Source of the DNA: Micromonospora phytophila
GTDB taxonomy: Bacteria; Actinomycetota; Actinomycetes; Mycobacteriales; Micromonosporaceae
DNA: 64,000 nt
Reading direction: 5' to 3'
NCBI RefSeq assembly: GCF_023656545.1
Contig: NZ_JAMOKF010000007.1
Span: 1-64,000 of the forward strand
The notes under the pieces are model-generated. The model was not told where the DNA came from. It saw nothing but the letters and a program-made list of their open reading frames with translations, and ran no database searches. Shown in pieces: positions 18,105 to 25,972 of this stretch (position 1 is the stretch's first letter; each line of letters opens with the position of its first letter). A program made the translations under genes and the position numbers.

Positions 18105-18287
18105 CAACTACGAGGTGTCCTCGATGTCGGTAAGGACGGCCATCACGCCGTCGCGCTGAACGCTGACGGCAAGCGCCTGCACGATGCCGCTCTGGTCAAT
18201 ACCGAGGGCAAGCCGCGGCAGGTGTTCGGCAAACTCGCCAAGCACGGCCGAGTCCTCGTGGCGGCTCACCGCTCAGGACATCAATGA
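18105..18287 (+). pseudogene. IS110-family transposase, N-terminal remnant
   Basis: The frame LDVGKDGHHAVALNADGKRL then HDAALVNTEG and LAKHGRVLV is the start of an IS110 transposase (DEDD/RuvC-like domain, with Asp of LDVGK). It ends at a stop after AAHRSGHQ where the family would read VDQPA. The very start is damaged. IS110 elements carry a non-coding left end; the 200 bases before this remnant may include it. Confidence 0.7.
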
Positions 18288-18671
18288 TGTCTTCGAGGGG
18301 ACTCGACATCCCCGTCGTTGCCCTCGACTGGCGTGATGCCATCACCGAGCTGCTCTACGGAGACGAGGAAGAGGATCAGCAGTTCGGGAATCCTGGCGCA
18401 GATCGGTGATTCGATGACGTTGTCCGGGCGCAGCTTGGGGGACCTTGAGCGGGGTAGTGGGTGTTGAGGGCCCACCTGCGCAGTCCAAGTCTGCGGGCGT
18501 TACGGGGCAAGGTGGGTGCTGTGTCTGCGCGTCGTGGCCATCGCTCCAACTAGGGCTTTCAAGTGTTGTCGCCGCCGACCTATCAAGATCGTATCGATTC
18601 CTTGCGTAGAGTGACGGGTCCCACTCGGCGGTGCGTCCGTTGTGGTTGCCGCCCGCGACCGCCGTCGAGGC
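18288..18671. other. no clear gene; short orphan frame
   Basis: A 41-residue frame (18284-18409, ending in an acidic YGDEEEDQQFG) has coding-like codons but no known relative. It probably belongs to a destroyed gene. The rest shows nothing. Confidence 0.3.
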
Positions 18672-19841
18672 TCAGCGCGGGCGGAAGTCACCACCGGTGC
18701 GCTGGCGGAGGGTGACGCGGGAAGCAGTGCCGGACGGCTCCGTGATGTAGTAGCGCGAGACCCCGGCCGCGAATCCCGGTGGCGGGCCGGCGTGCTCCTT
18801 CTCCCAGGCCAGGCACGCCGCCACTAGAGCGTCGTCCATGCCGGGCGTGCTCAGCCGCGCCGCGACGTCGTCGACCTCGCCAGCGCCGACGTAGCCGAGG
18901 TCCCGCAGCCGCCGGTAGAGCCGATGCCCGGCGGTTATATCACCGGACGGCGCAGTTGGCCGGACGTGAGCGAAGCACGACACCGACAGTCGAGGTCTGG
19001 CAGTCGCCTCAGCGTCGGCGTCAACCCAGTGCACGGGCGCCGGCACTCCCGGCACGTCGAACTCAAGGAACTCGCAAGCGTTGCCATAGATCCACGGCCC
19101 AGCCGGCGCCGGCCTGACCGCCCGCGCTGACTCGTCCCAGAACCGCAGCGCCGAGTCCGTCGCCAGCAGTTGCCAAGTCCAGTGCCCGATGTCGCGGTGA
19201 GGGCTGGCCCTGACAAGGTCGATTGCACGCGATCCGTCGCCGACCACGCGCAGCCCGACGATGCCGGCGCCGGACGCACCGTAGGCAGTGTCTAGCGGGT
19301 GGGTGCGTGGCTGTCCGGGCGGCATCGGCGGATACCACTGTAGGCGCAGGAGCCGTTCGCCCATCGCCAAAGGCCCGGCGAGCCGTCCGAACGGCATAGC
19401 CAGTGCCATCTCCACGGCTTCGAATGCCTCCAGGGTGAGCCGGTCTAGTAGTTCGCCGAGGTCGGTGGCGAGGATGGCGAGGTGCTCGAACTCGGGGCGG
19501 GCGATCGGCAGGCCGTAGAACGCCGGGGTCAGACCGTGCAGTGGGTGCTCCGGAGGCACGCTCTGGTGGAGCACGAGGTGGCTGCGCAGTTCGCGGAGTG
19601 GGCCGGTGCTCTCGTCGCCGTCGGCGGTGAACCCGAACTGGCCACTCGTCGTCATCGCCGCGGCGCCAAGCAGTCGCAGGTCGTGCAGCCGGACGAACTC
19701 CGCGGCGCATGCCTCGCGTAGCTCGCCGATTCGCCGACGGGCGGGGTCTGCGCCGGTAAGCGGCAGCCTATACCAGCCCCGGCGCAGCAGCGTCTCTACA
19801 TCGTCGGCGGTGGTCACGAGCGGGTCCGGCCGAGCAGCCAC
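18672..19841 (-). CDS. isopenicillin-N-synthase-like Fe(II)/2OG oxygenase
   Basis: 389 residues. The C-terminal half carries the family fingerprint: LLRLQWYPP (165-173), the H-x-D facial pair HRD (215-217) inside SPHRDIGHWTWQL, a second His at 271 (APVHWVD) and the 2OG-binding RLS (284-286). The N-terminal half is the helical domain of this superfamily. Such enzymes use Fe(II) and oxygen, usually with 2-oxoglutarate, to hydroxylate or desaturate small molecules. It is the last gene of a four-gene operon and overlaps the NUDIX gene by 28 bases. The substrate is unknown. Confidence 0.8.
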   Translation of the reverse strand: MAARPDPLVTTADDVETLLRRGWYRLPLTGADPARRRIGELREACAAEFVRLHDLRLLGAAAMTTSGQFGFTADGDESTGPLRELRSHLVLHQSVPPEHPLHGLTPAFYGLPIARPEFEHLAILATDLGELLDRLTLEAFEAVEMALAMPFGRLAGPLAMGERLLRLQWYPPMPPGQPRTHPLDTAYGASGAGIVGLRVVGDGSRAIDLVRASPHRDIGHWTWQLLATDSALRFWDESARAVRPAPAGPWIYGNACEFLEFDVPGVPAPVHWVDADAEATARPRLSVSCFAHVRPTAPSGDITAGHRLYRRLRDLGYVGAGEVDDVAARLSTPGMDDALVAACLAWEKEHAGPPPGFAAGVSRYYITEPSGTASRVTLRQRTGGDFRPR

Positions 19842-20638
19842 ACCGCCGTCGGGGCTATGTCGTAGGTGCTCTGCGTAACTCCCGCCGCGGCTCGGCGCTC
19901 GATCTCCTCCTGTGTGGCGAAGTGCAGGTTCGGGTCAGGGTTCGCCTCGTGCCGGCGTTTGAGGTCACGCAGTGCCTCGGCTTGCCGCTCGGTGGGCCGC
20001 AGCTCGTAGACCTCTGCGATGATCAGCTGGCGCAGCCCGGAGAAGGTGTCATGTCGCAGCGGAAAGTTGCGCGTGCCGAGGTAGGCACAGTCGAAATACG
20101 GGAAGTCCTCGCCCCTCAGGATGCCCGGCTCGATCAGCTCCTCGTGGAACTCGCGTACCGGAAACAGCTCCCGGTCCTGCCGCGACTCGAACCACCGCAG
20201 CAGGCGGTGCACGCTTCGGCCCGGCAGCCGGAGCCGCAGGTCCTTCTTGCTCCGGGCGTCGGGCGCGAAGCGCGAGTCGTGTGCGGCGTCGAAACGCTTG
20301 ACCATCTCGCTGTCCTCAAGCCAGTACTTGAAGACCCCCCCGACCGGTTGGAACTGCGTTGTGATCCGGTGCCCTCGCACGAGCAGCTGGGTGCCGTCGA
20401 CGGGCACGGCGACCAAGTATGCGATGGATACCCGGATCTTCGTAGCCCGGTAGACGGTGCCCGCGAGCACGGTAGTCCACAGATACTTGCGGTCGAAGAT
20501 CGCGATGCGGGTCGTCAGGTTGGTCGCCGCGATTCCGGCAACCACCAGCGAAATCTCCAACAGGTACGCGTCGCTGCGAAACCAGAAGCCGAACGTGGCG
20601 AAGACGAGCGCGACCACGAGCAGCACCACGCTGATCAT
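19814..20638 (-). CDS. two-TM membrane protein with SMODS-associated NUDIX-like domain
   Basis: 274 residues. Two hydrophobic helices (3-20 and about 26-44) are followed by a beta-rich domain with QFQPVGGVFKYW (95-106) and the NUDIX helix signature REFHEEL (162-168), after a long insert. The overall pattern matches the SMODS-associated NUDIX family of nucleotide-based immunity loci. NUDIX enzymes cleave nucleoside diphosphates linked to X; here the active site would sit near the membrane. It overlaps the kinase gene by 4 bases and the oxygenase gene by 28. No CD-NTase is present; the operon has a different nucleotidyltransferase. Confidence 0.75.
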   Translation of the reverse strand: MISVVLLVVALVFATFGFWFRSDAYLLEISLVVAGIAATNLTTRIAIFDRKYLWTTVLAGTVYRATKIRVSIAYLVAVPVDGTQLLVRGHRITTQFQPVGGVFKYWLEDSEMVKRFDAAHDSRFAPDARSKKDLRLRLPGRSVHRLLRWFESRQDRELFPVREFHEELIEPGILRGEDFPYFDCAYLGTRNFPLRHDTFSGLRQLIIAEVYELRPTERQAEALRDLKRRHEANPDPNLHFATQEEIERRAAAGVTQSTYDIAPTAVWLLGRTRS

Positions 20639-21303
20639 CGGGCCGCACCGCGGCTCGGCCGTTCCGCGACAGGACTGTCAATGCCAAGGTACCCCTCGGC
20701 GAGATGACGGGCGGACGCAACGAGAGCATCCAGCGCACAGGTCGAGTCGAACACGCCGGCCATCACCGCTGTATGTACCAGCGCACTGAGCAGATCGACG
20801 GGAATTGTGGACGGCATAGCCCGCAGGTTGGCCTCGTTGATGCGGTCAGGACCGCGCAGCCGGTTGCGGCGCAGCCGGACGTCGAGTGGCGCGTGCAGGT
20901 AGATCAGTGCGTACCGCCGGGTCGAACCCTCAGGACCGGTGAGCTGTCGGAGCAGGTCATCGATGATCGGCATCTCGACAAGCGCCGGTTCGGTCGCGTG
21001 TCGTAGCTTCGCCGCCAACGCCCGGGTGGCGTCGACGACGACGTCGTCCCATGACTGCAGCAGGAGTGCGCCCTCGTCGTTCACCGTGGCCCGACCGTCC
21101 AGCAGTCCTGCCCCATGCATCTCCCTGAGCAGGTCGTCCATGCTGAACGACAGCGGGGCCGGGAACCGTTCGCGCCACATACCCTCCAAGGCGCTGCGAA
21201 CGAGTGTCTTGCCCGACGCAGGTGGTCCAACGATGATCAGTGTGGGTAAGGGCGGTCCGCACTGGCCGTCTCGACAGTGAGTTTCGGCCAGCGCTGCAAC
21301 CAT
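20635..21303 (-). CDS. P-loop NTPase, small-molecule or nucleoside kinase-like
   Basis: 222 residues from ATG 21303; GGAG six bases upstream supports this over the longer frame to 21561. The Walker A motif is GPPASGKT (26-33). A lid-like segment DVRLRRNRLRGPDRIN follows YALIYLHAPLD. The arrangement is like kinases of the adenylate/nucleoside or zeta-toxin group, which phosphorylate nucleotides, sugars or antibiotics; I cannot choose. It overlaps the upstream nucleotidyltransferase by 67 bases and the downstream NUDIX gene by 4, so expression is coupled. Confidence 0.75.
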   Translation of the reverse strand: MVAALAETHCRDGQCGPPLPTLIIVGPPASGKTLVRSALEGMWRERFPAPLSFSMDDLLREMHGAGLLDGRATVNDEGALLLQSWDDVVVDATRALAAKLRHATEPALVEMPIIDDLLRQLTGPEGSTRRYALIYLHAPLDVRLRRNRLRGPDRINEANLRAMPSTIPVDLLSALVHTAVMAGVFDSTCALDALVASARHLAEGYLGIDSPVAERPSRGAAR

Positions 21304-21839
21304 TGCTTCTCCAGGGTTCGGCGGCGAACGAGATGCGTCGTCTCCGGATCGCCGGACGTCGGCCGGACCACGAGTCGCAGCAGGTCCGACAGGCCATAGG
21401 GAGCAAGGATCCGCGGTTTGTTCACGTTGGCGATCCCCACAGCCGTGCACGTCTCCGGCCACCAGCTGACGGCGTCGGCAGTTGAACGGTAGGGGTCGTG
21501 CCCGTTGCGGAGGTGCATGCGTGCCTGGTTCTTCACGGAAAACGGCAGCCCTGGGAACCACTCCGCGAGCCGGATCTCCGCCGTCCGCTCCGCGGCACGG
21601 CCTCCGCCGCCGCCGGCACTGTCGGTGGTGTCGAAATAGACGACATCGATGTCGTTGACGGGCGCCGCGGTATCGTAGCCGTGCAGGTGGTCCCAGACCG
21701 CGTTGCGGACGAACCCGGCGGCGATCCAGCAGTCGGGCAGGCCGAGTTGTTCAACGGTGGTGACAATACGCCGCCGGAGCGGATCGTCGAGCACGATGCC
21801 GGCGACCTCGGTGACATCGCTCATCGGATAGCCGCCCAT
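21237..21839 (-). CDS. nucleotidyltransferase-family protein (NTP_transf_6-like)
   Basis: 200 residues; the start may be 21839 or the in-frame ATG at 21824. The head AAGFVRNAVWDHLHG (40-54) and NDIDVVYFD (62-70, metal-binding D63 and D65) match the DUF925 (NTP_transf_6) group of the Pol-beta nucleotidyltransferase superfamily. A conserved RMHLRNGHDPYRSTADAVSW part follows. These enzymes transfer NMP to an unknown acceptor. It is the first gene of the operon continuing with kinase, NUDIX and oxygenase. A possible promoter precedes 21839, but none stands out. Confidence 0.8.
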   Translation of the reverse strand: MGGYPMSDVTEVAGIVLDDPLRRRIVTTVEQLGLPDCWIAAGFVRNAVWDHLHGYDTAAPVNDIDVVYFDTTDSAGGGGGRAAERTAEIRLAEWFPGLPFSVKNQARMHLRNGHDPYRSTADAVSWWPETCTAVGIANVNKPRILAPYGLSDLLRLVVRPTSGDPETTHLVRRRTLEKQWLQRWPKLTVETASADRPYPH

Positions 21840-22104
21840 CTGCGCTAGTTCGACAGTTCAATGGTATCGCCGCATGACCGGGCGAGGCTAGGACAGCACG
21901 GCGTTCGCGCGTCTTTGCCTGTGGTGGAGCCTATGGGTGAAAGCGGTAAACCGTCGTGTGACAGGCCTGCCTGTAGGTCTTGCGGCATGCGGTGACGTCG
22001 ACGATGGGCGATTTGGTCAACCGGTCGTCGGCGCCCCGGCGCCAGGGCCAGGAGTGGACCGAGGGTTCGATGCCCCGGTGCGTGGCAGAGTGGACACCCG
22101 AACA

Positions 22105-22290
22105 GCGGGCCGATCTACCGCATGGTCAGGTTCGTGCGCCAGTAAGCAGCCACCAGCAGCACCCGATCAGGCAGGTCCAGGGCGCACTGCCGGCCCGGCC
22201 GGCCGTCGGGCGATGGCGTCACCGCCACGCTCGGCGACCAGGCGGACCAGCTTGCGGAACTAGGCGGGCTGCAACCTGGTGAACGGGCAG
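22105..22290 (-). pseudogene. IS5-family transposase, N-terminal remnant
   Basis: Read leftward, this stretch aligns with the start of the intact IS5 gene at 31221: FRKLVRLVAERGGDAIA, then a degraded copy of the GRQWALDLADRVLLVA region, with stops and shifts. It is a short decayed fragment bordering the GHKL/STAS operon. Confidence 0.7.
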
Positions 22291-22395
22291 ACAGCTCAGG
22301 GGTTGCCGCGCGCTCTTGCTCAGTCGACCCTATCGATTCATCGTCGAAATCGTTGCCCGAAGGGTGCCCTGGGAGTCGCACGGGACGTTCGGATT

Positions 22396-22992
22396 TCACG
22401 CAACGCTTGGCATCGCGGCAGGTGGGGACGGTGTTTCGTAGCTGAACTCTTTGCCGCCGCGTTCGGCAACGCGTCGATGGCGGATGAGTGCTCGGGCTGC
22501 GACCAGCCGCTTGAGGCGGTTGTTGGCATTGGGCGCTGATATCCCTAACCGGTCCGCCAGATGAACCGCAGTAAACCTGCCTAGATCGCCGGCGGCATGA
22601 TAGGTCTGGTTCAGCACGGCCGGGGCGCCGACGAGTCTGACGCCCTCGGCGTTCGCCATGGCGGCTACCAGCTCGCGTCGCTGCAAGCAGACGGTCATGG
22701 ATTCGAAGTTGTCGTCGTTAAGGCCGGTCAGCAGGACGACCGCGGGTGGTGCGTCGAGCGAGGTGCTCAGCATCCCGTAGTACCGGCCGAGGAACTCGTC
22801 GGCGAAGCTGATGCTCATCGCTACGACACCGGTGAAGTCGATGGCAACAGTGCCGTCAGCAGTGGCAGCGGCGAGGGTGTCTTCAAGTTCGCGCAGTGCA
22901 GTCTTTGCAAGCGCCCTGGTTGCGAGGAAGGTGCCGTGCCGGCGAACGGCGTAGGTGGTCGGCAGCGCGGGATCCGGTTTCACCTGCGTCAT
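22396..22992 (-). CDS. STAS-like (DUF4325-type) protein with winged-helix C-terminus
   Basis: 198 residues from MTQVKPDPALP at 22992; the longer frame to 23151 would overlap the preceding gene heavily. Residues 45-75 (AIDFTGVVAMSISFADEFLG) match the STAS-like DUF4325 fold. Residues 138-186 (GRFTAVHLADRLGISAPNAN, then NRLKRLVAARALIRHRR) look like a winged helix-turn-helix. It follows the GHKL ATPase gene by 19 bases. STAS/GHKL pairs act in partner-switching control; fusion of the STAS part to a DNA-binding domain suggests direct gene control. This is inference. Confidence 0.7.
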   Translation of the reverse strand: MTQVKPDPALPTTYAVRRHGTFLATRALAKTALRELEDTLAAATADGTVAIDFTGVVAMSISFADEFLGRYYGMLSTSLDAPPAVVLLTGLNDDNFESMTVCLQRRELVAAMANAEGVRLVGAPAVLNQTYHAAGDLGRFTAVHLADRLGISAPNANNRLKRLVAARALIRHRRVAERGGKEFSYETPSPPAAMPSVA

Positions 22993-23011
22993 TGAAACAC
23001 GTTGCGGACCG

Positions 23012-23869
23012 TTACGGAACCCGAACGCGGAGCCACGCCCATGCGCCCCTGATCGGAGTGGTGACATTGCGGCAGGTGATGATCCGTTTTTGACGCACGA
23101 CGACGCTGGCAATCGCGCTGCCGCTACGTAGTACGAGTCTGCCGACGCCACCTCGCCTGGTGGCGTCGAGAAGGTCGCTCAGGCCGTAACCCCGCATCTG
23201 CTGGGTCCCGGTCACTCCAGCGACCAAGGCGCGACGGAGCGCCGTCTCGTCATCAGCAATGTAGGCGTTCGTGGGGTTTTGCCGAAGGTGCGGCAGTACC
23301 CCGATGCCGGCGTCGCAGACGGCGAACTCCAGACCCGGTCGCTTGCTGGTTAGGCCGCTGTACGCCTGTGCCGCGACGAAAGCGCCGCTGGACCCCGCCC
23401 GCCCGTGGGTCACTGCGTTGTCGATCAATTCGGCGATGCCGTGGAATGCCGCCATGGCGGTTCGATTGCTGAGCTGCGACTCGCCCATGCGTCCGAGGCT
23501 CTCGGCGATGCTGTCGGCGTTCCCAGGAGACAGCGCCGTCACCTCCAGCAGCTTCGTAGAGCAGTCCACGCGGCGCTGTGAGGTGAGGGTGCCGTCGATC
23601 GTCGCGATGGGCGCGAGCAGGTCTACGACGTTCATCCGCTGCAGGTACGACGCGACGTCCTCATCGTCAGGCATTCGCAGGACGACGTCACGGCCGTCGG
23701 TGGAGGCACTGGACGCGAGCGTGACTATCGCGGTGAGCTCTTGCGGGCCGGCGAATCGAAGGCGTCGGGCGTCGAGCACTAGTTGATCACTGTCGATGAA
23801 GCTTGCCGAGATCTCCGATCGCAGGAGGGGGTGTCGGCCGGAGAGATCGATCAGCACGACGTCCAGCAT
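23012..23869 (-). CDS. GHKL ATPase with N-terminal STAS-like region
   Basis: 285 residues. Residues 1-90 resemble a STAS module (LVLDARRLRFAGPQELTAIV at 30-49). The GHKL ATP-binding domain follows: N box ELIDNAVTHG (147-156), G1 DAGIG (186-190) and G2 GYGLSDLLD (227-235). No phosphoacceptor histidine domain is seen, so it is more like an anti-sigma kinase or MORC-type ATPase than a sensor kinase. It is divergent from the ubiquitin-like operon, with a 145-base gap, and in an operon with the STAS/winged-helix gene. Confidence 0.8.
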   Translation of the reverse strand: MLDVVLIDLSGRHPLLRSEISASFIDSDQLVLDARRLRFAGPQELTAIVTLASSASTDGRDVVLRMPDDEDVASYLQRMNVVDLLAPIATIDGTLTSQRRVDCSTKLLEVTALSPGNADSIAESLGRMGESQLSNRTAMAAFHGIAELIDNAVTHGRAGSSGAFVAAQAYSGLTSKRPGLEFAVCDAGIGVLPHLRQNPTNAYIADDETALRRALVAGVTGTQQMRGYGLSDLLDATRRGGVGRLVLRSGSAIASVVVRQKRIITCRNVTTPIRGAWAWLRVRVP

Positions 23870-24014
23870 CCCAGTCGCGCCGCTGAGCGGGCGATCCGGC
23901 TCACCGTCAAGCCGCGCTCAGACCGCACCGAGGGTGGCGGATCGCGGCATCATCTGTTTAAATTGACCCGATGAAACCGGCGGGCAAGTCCGCCACGAAG
24001 CGAGGAGCGCCCCT
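23870..24014. promoter_or_regulatory. divergent promoter region
   Basis: 145 bases between the GHKL gene (leftward) and the ubiquitin-like gene (rightward). It holds the A/T-rich patch TTTAAATTGACC, unusual in this GC-rich window and a candidate promoter core. GAAGCGAGGAGCG lies before the ATG at 24015. Confidence 0.45.
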
Positions 24015-24296
24015 ATGACCATCGAACAGCAGGCCGTCCCGCCGCCGCGCGAGAAGGACAAGCACTACGCGATCGTTGTGAACGCGCAGCCGTTCACTGT
24101 CGCCACCCACGAGGTGACCTTCGCGCAGATCGTCAAGCTGGCGTTCGGCGCGCAGGGCGACGACCCGGACAAGACCTTCACCATCACGTACCGCAAGTCG
24201 GACAACGCACACCACGACGGCACGCTGGTCGAGGGCGGCACGGTCAAGGTCAAGAACGGCACCGTCTTTAATGTCACTTCGACGACTCGCTCGTAG
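24015..24296 (+). CDS. ubiquitin-like protein (Multi_ubiq-type domain)
   Basis: 93 residues. After a short charged lead, residues 18-91 read as one beta-grasp domain of Multi_ubiq type: HYAIVVNAQPFTVATHEVTF, a helix QIVKLAFGAQ, then TFTITYRKSDNA and VKVKNGTVFNVTSTTRS at the end. There is no C-terminal diglycine; the chain ends TTRS. A good ribosome site precedes it. The adjacent E1-like gene overlaps by 26 bases, so the pair is almost certainly a functional unit in which the E1 adenylates this protein. Confidence 0.82.
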   Translation: MTIEQQAVPPPREKDKHYAIVVNAQPFTVATHEVTFAQIVKLAFGAQGDDPDKTFTITYRKSDNAHHDGTLVEGGTVKVKNGTVFNVTSTTRS

Positions 24297-25443
24297 CGCT
24301 GACCTGGTCCGCCTGCGTGACGAGGGGTACGAGATGGCCGTCGACAACGGCCATCTCGTCATCTCCCACGTCCCGTACGTGACGCCGGGCCGAACGGTCG
24401 CCTACGGCAAGCTGATCTCCGTGCTCAACCTGGCCGGCGACGTGACGGTCAGACCCGAGGACCACGTCGTCTACTTCGACGGCGCGACGCCGTGTGACCA
24501 GCACGGGCAGCCCCTGCGCAAGGTCATCAACAACAGTCAGGCGTTCACCCTCGCGCCCGGCATCACCGCGCAGCACCTCTTCTCCAGCAAGCCCGCCGCC
24601 GGGTACACCGACTACCACCACAAGATGACCAGCTACATCCGAATGCTCGCTGGGCACGCCCAGGCCATCGAACCGCAAGCCACGGCCACCACCTTCCCCG
24701 TCATCGAAGCTGCCGTAGACCAGTCGGTCTTCCTCTACGAAGACACGGCCTCCAGCCGAGCCGGCATCAGCGCCATCTCCGCGACTTTGCAAGTCAGCAA
24801 GATCGCGATCGTTGGTCTGGGAGGCACCGGCGCCTACGTGCTCGACCTGCTAGCCAAGACGCCGGTCGGCGAGATACACCTCTTCGACGGCGATACTTTC
24901 CTGCAGCACAACGCTTTCCGCGCCCCCGGTGCGGCATCGATCGAGGAACTGCGCAGCAAGCCGAGCAAGGTCGCATACCACTACGAACGGTACAGTCGGA
25001 TGCGGGCCAGCATCATGCCACATGAATACCACATCAGTCTCGAAACGGTCGCGGAGTTGCAGGACATGGACTTCGTGTTCCTGACCATGGAGGGCGGCGC
25101 CACCAAGCGGCACATCCTCAACAAGCTCAGGGACTACGGTCGCCCTTTCATCGATGTTGGCTTGGGTGTCTACCAGACCGCTGGCGGCACGCTGGGCGGC
25201 ATCGTGCGAGTTACCACCAGCACCCCGGAACATCCCGCCGACCAGCGACGCATCCCGTGCTCCGACGATGACGACAACGACTACAACCGCAACATTCAGA
25301 TTGCCGACCTCAATATGCTCAACGCCGCGATGGCCGTCATCAAGTGGAAGAAGCTCGTGGGCTTCTATGCAGATATGGAAGAGGACTTCTTCAGCACCTA
25401 CACCATCGACGGCAACCACATCACCAACGAGGACAACCGGTGA
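24271..25443 (+). CDS. ThiF/E1-like adenylyltransferase with DUF6791-type N-terminal domain
   Basis: 390 residues. The N-terminal 150 residues match the DUF6791-type region, with YFDGATPCDQHGQP (Cys75). The ThiF domain begins at KIAIVGLGGTG (177-187), with LFDGD (204-208) and HNAFR (213-217, the Asn and Arg of the adenylation site). Only two cysteines are seen, Cys75 and Cys330 (IPCSDDDD), so a thioester site is uncertain. It adenylates the ubiquitin-like partner upstream. DUF6527 follows with a 4-base GTGA overlap. E2 and JAB genes are absent. Confidence 0.85.
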   Translation: MSLRRLARSADLVRLRDEGYEMAVDNGHLVISHVPYVTPGRTVAYGKLISVLNLAGDVTVRPEDHVVYFDGATPCDQHGQPLRKVINNSQAFTLAPGITAQHLFSSKPAAGYTDYHHKMTSYIRMLAGHAQAIEPQATATTFPVIEAAVDQSVFLYEDTASSRAGISAISATLQVSKIAIVGLGGTGAYVLDLLAKTPVGEIHLFDGDTFLQHNAFRAPGAASIEELRSKPSKVAYHYERYSRMRASIMPHEYHISLETVAELQDMDFVFLTMEGGATKRHILNKLRDYGRPFIDVGLGVYQTAGGTLGGIVRVTTSTPEHPADQRRIPCSDDDDNDYNRNIQIADLNMLNAAMAVIKWKKLVGFYADMEEDFFSTYTIDGNHITNEDNR

Positions 25444-25904
25444 CGCGCCGTGACACCGTACGGCACGAGTTCGTCGACTACGTCCCGTCTGAACTAGCCG
25501 ACGGGACGATATACATCAGCGTCGAGTACGCGACGGCGGTACATGCCTGCTGCTGCGGGTGTGGCCACAAAGTCGTTACGCCTCTTCACCCGGCCCAGTG
25601 GAAGCTGACGTTTGACGGCGAGTCGATCTCACTTGACCCATCAGTGGGCAACTGGAACCTGCCATGCTCATCCCACTACTGGATCAGGCGCAACCGCGTC
25701 CGCTGGGCCGGCGCATGGAATGAGGACAGAATTGCGACCGGTCGGCGCAGGGATCGGCTCGCCCTGCAAGGCGCCGTAAACGACACGCTTCCGCCGGTTG
25801 TTAGGGATTGCGTAGAGCCAGTACGCCAGCCGCTCGGACGGCTGAAGCGCCTACTGCGCCGCATCCGCCGGCGTGATGGCGAAGCGAGCTCCCAGACTCA
25901 GTGA
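25440..25904 (+). CDS. DUF6527-family zinc-binding protein
   Basis: 154 residues from the GTG at 25440. The cluster ACCCGCG (36-42, Cys37/38/39/41) and LPCSSHYWI (74-82, Cys76 and His79) would bind zinc. They flank the conserved WKLTFDGESISLDPSVGNW. DUF6527 proteins are linked in genomes to ubiquitin-like/E1 operons, where a peptidase or ligase role has been proposed but not established as far as I can say. The C-terminal 35 residues are strongly basic. It is the last gene of the operon. Confidence 0.8.
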   Translation: MTRRDTVRHEFVDYVPSELADGTIYISVEYATAVHACCCGCGHKVVTPLHPAQWKLTFDGESISLDPSVGNWNLPCSSHYWIRRNRVRWAGAWNEDRIATGRRRDRLALQGAVNDTLPPVVRDCVEPVRQPLGRLKRLLRRIRRRDGEASSQTQ

Positions 25905-25972
25905 CCTGCCAGGCGCGCGACTGTTGGCGGGCAACGGGGCCTGGTGGGGTGGTGGGGCCACGCGGATGTCCC

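Noticed and set aside
18284-18409. 41-residue frame ending in an acidic YGDEEEDQQFG
   Set aside because: Short, without relatives, and inside a region of IS remnants; mentioned only as an orphan frame.
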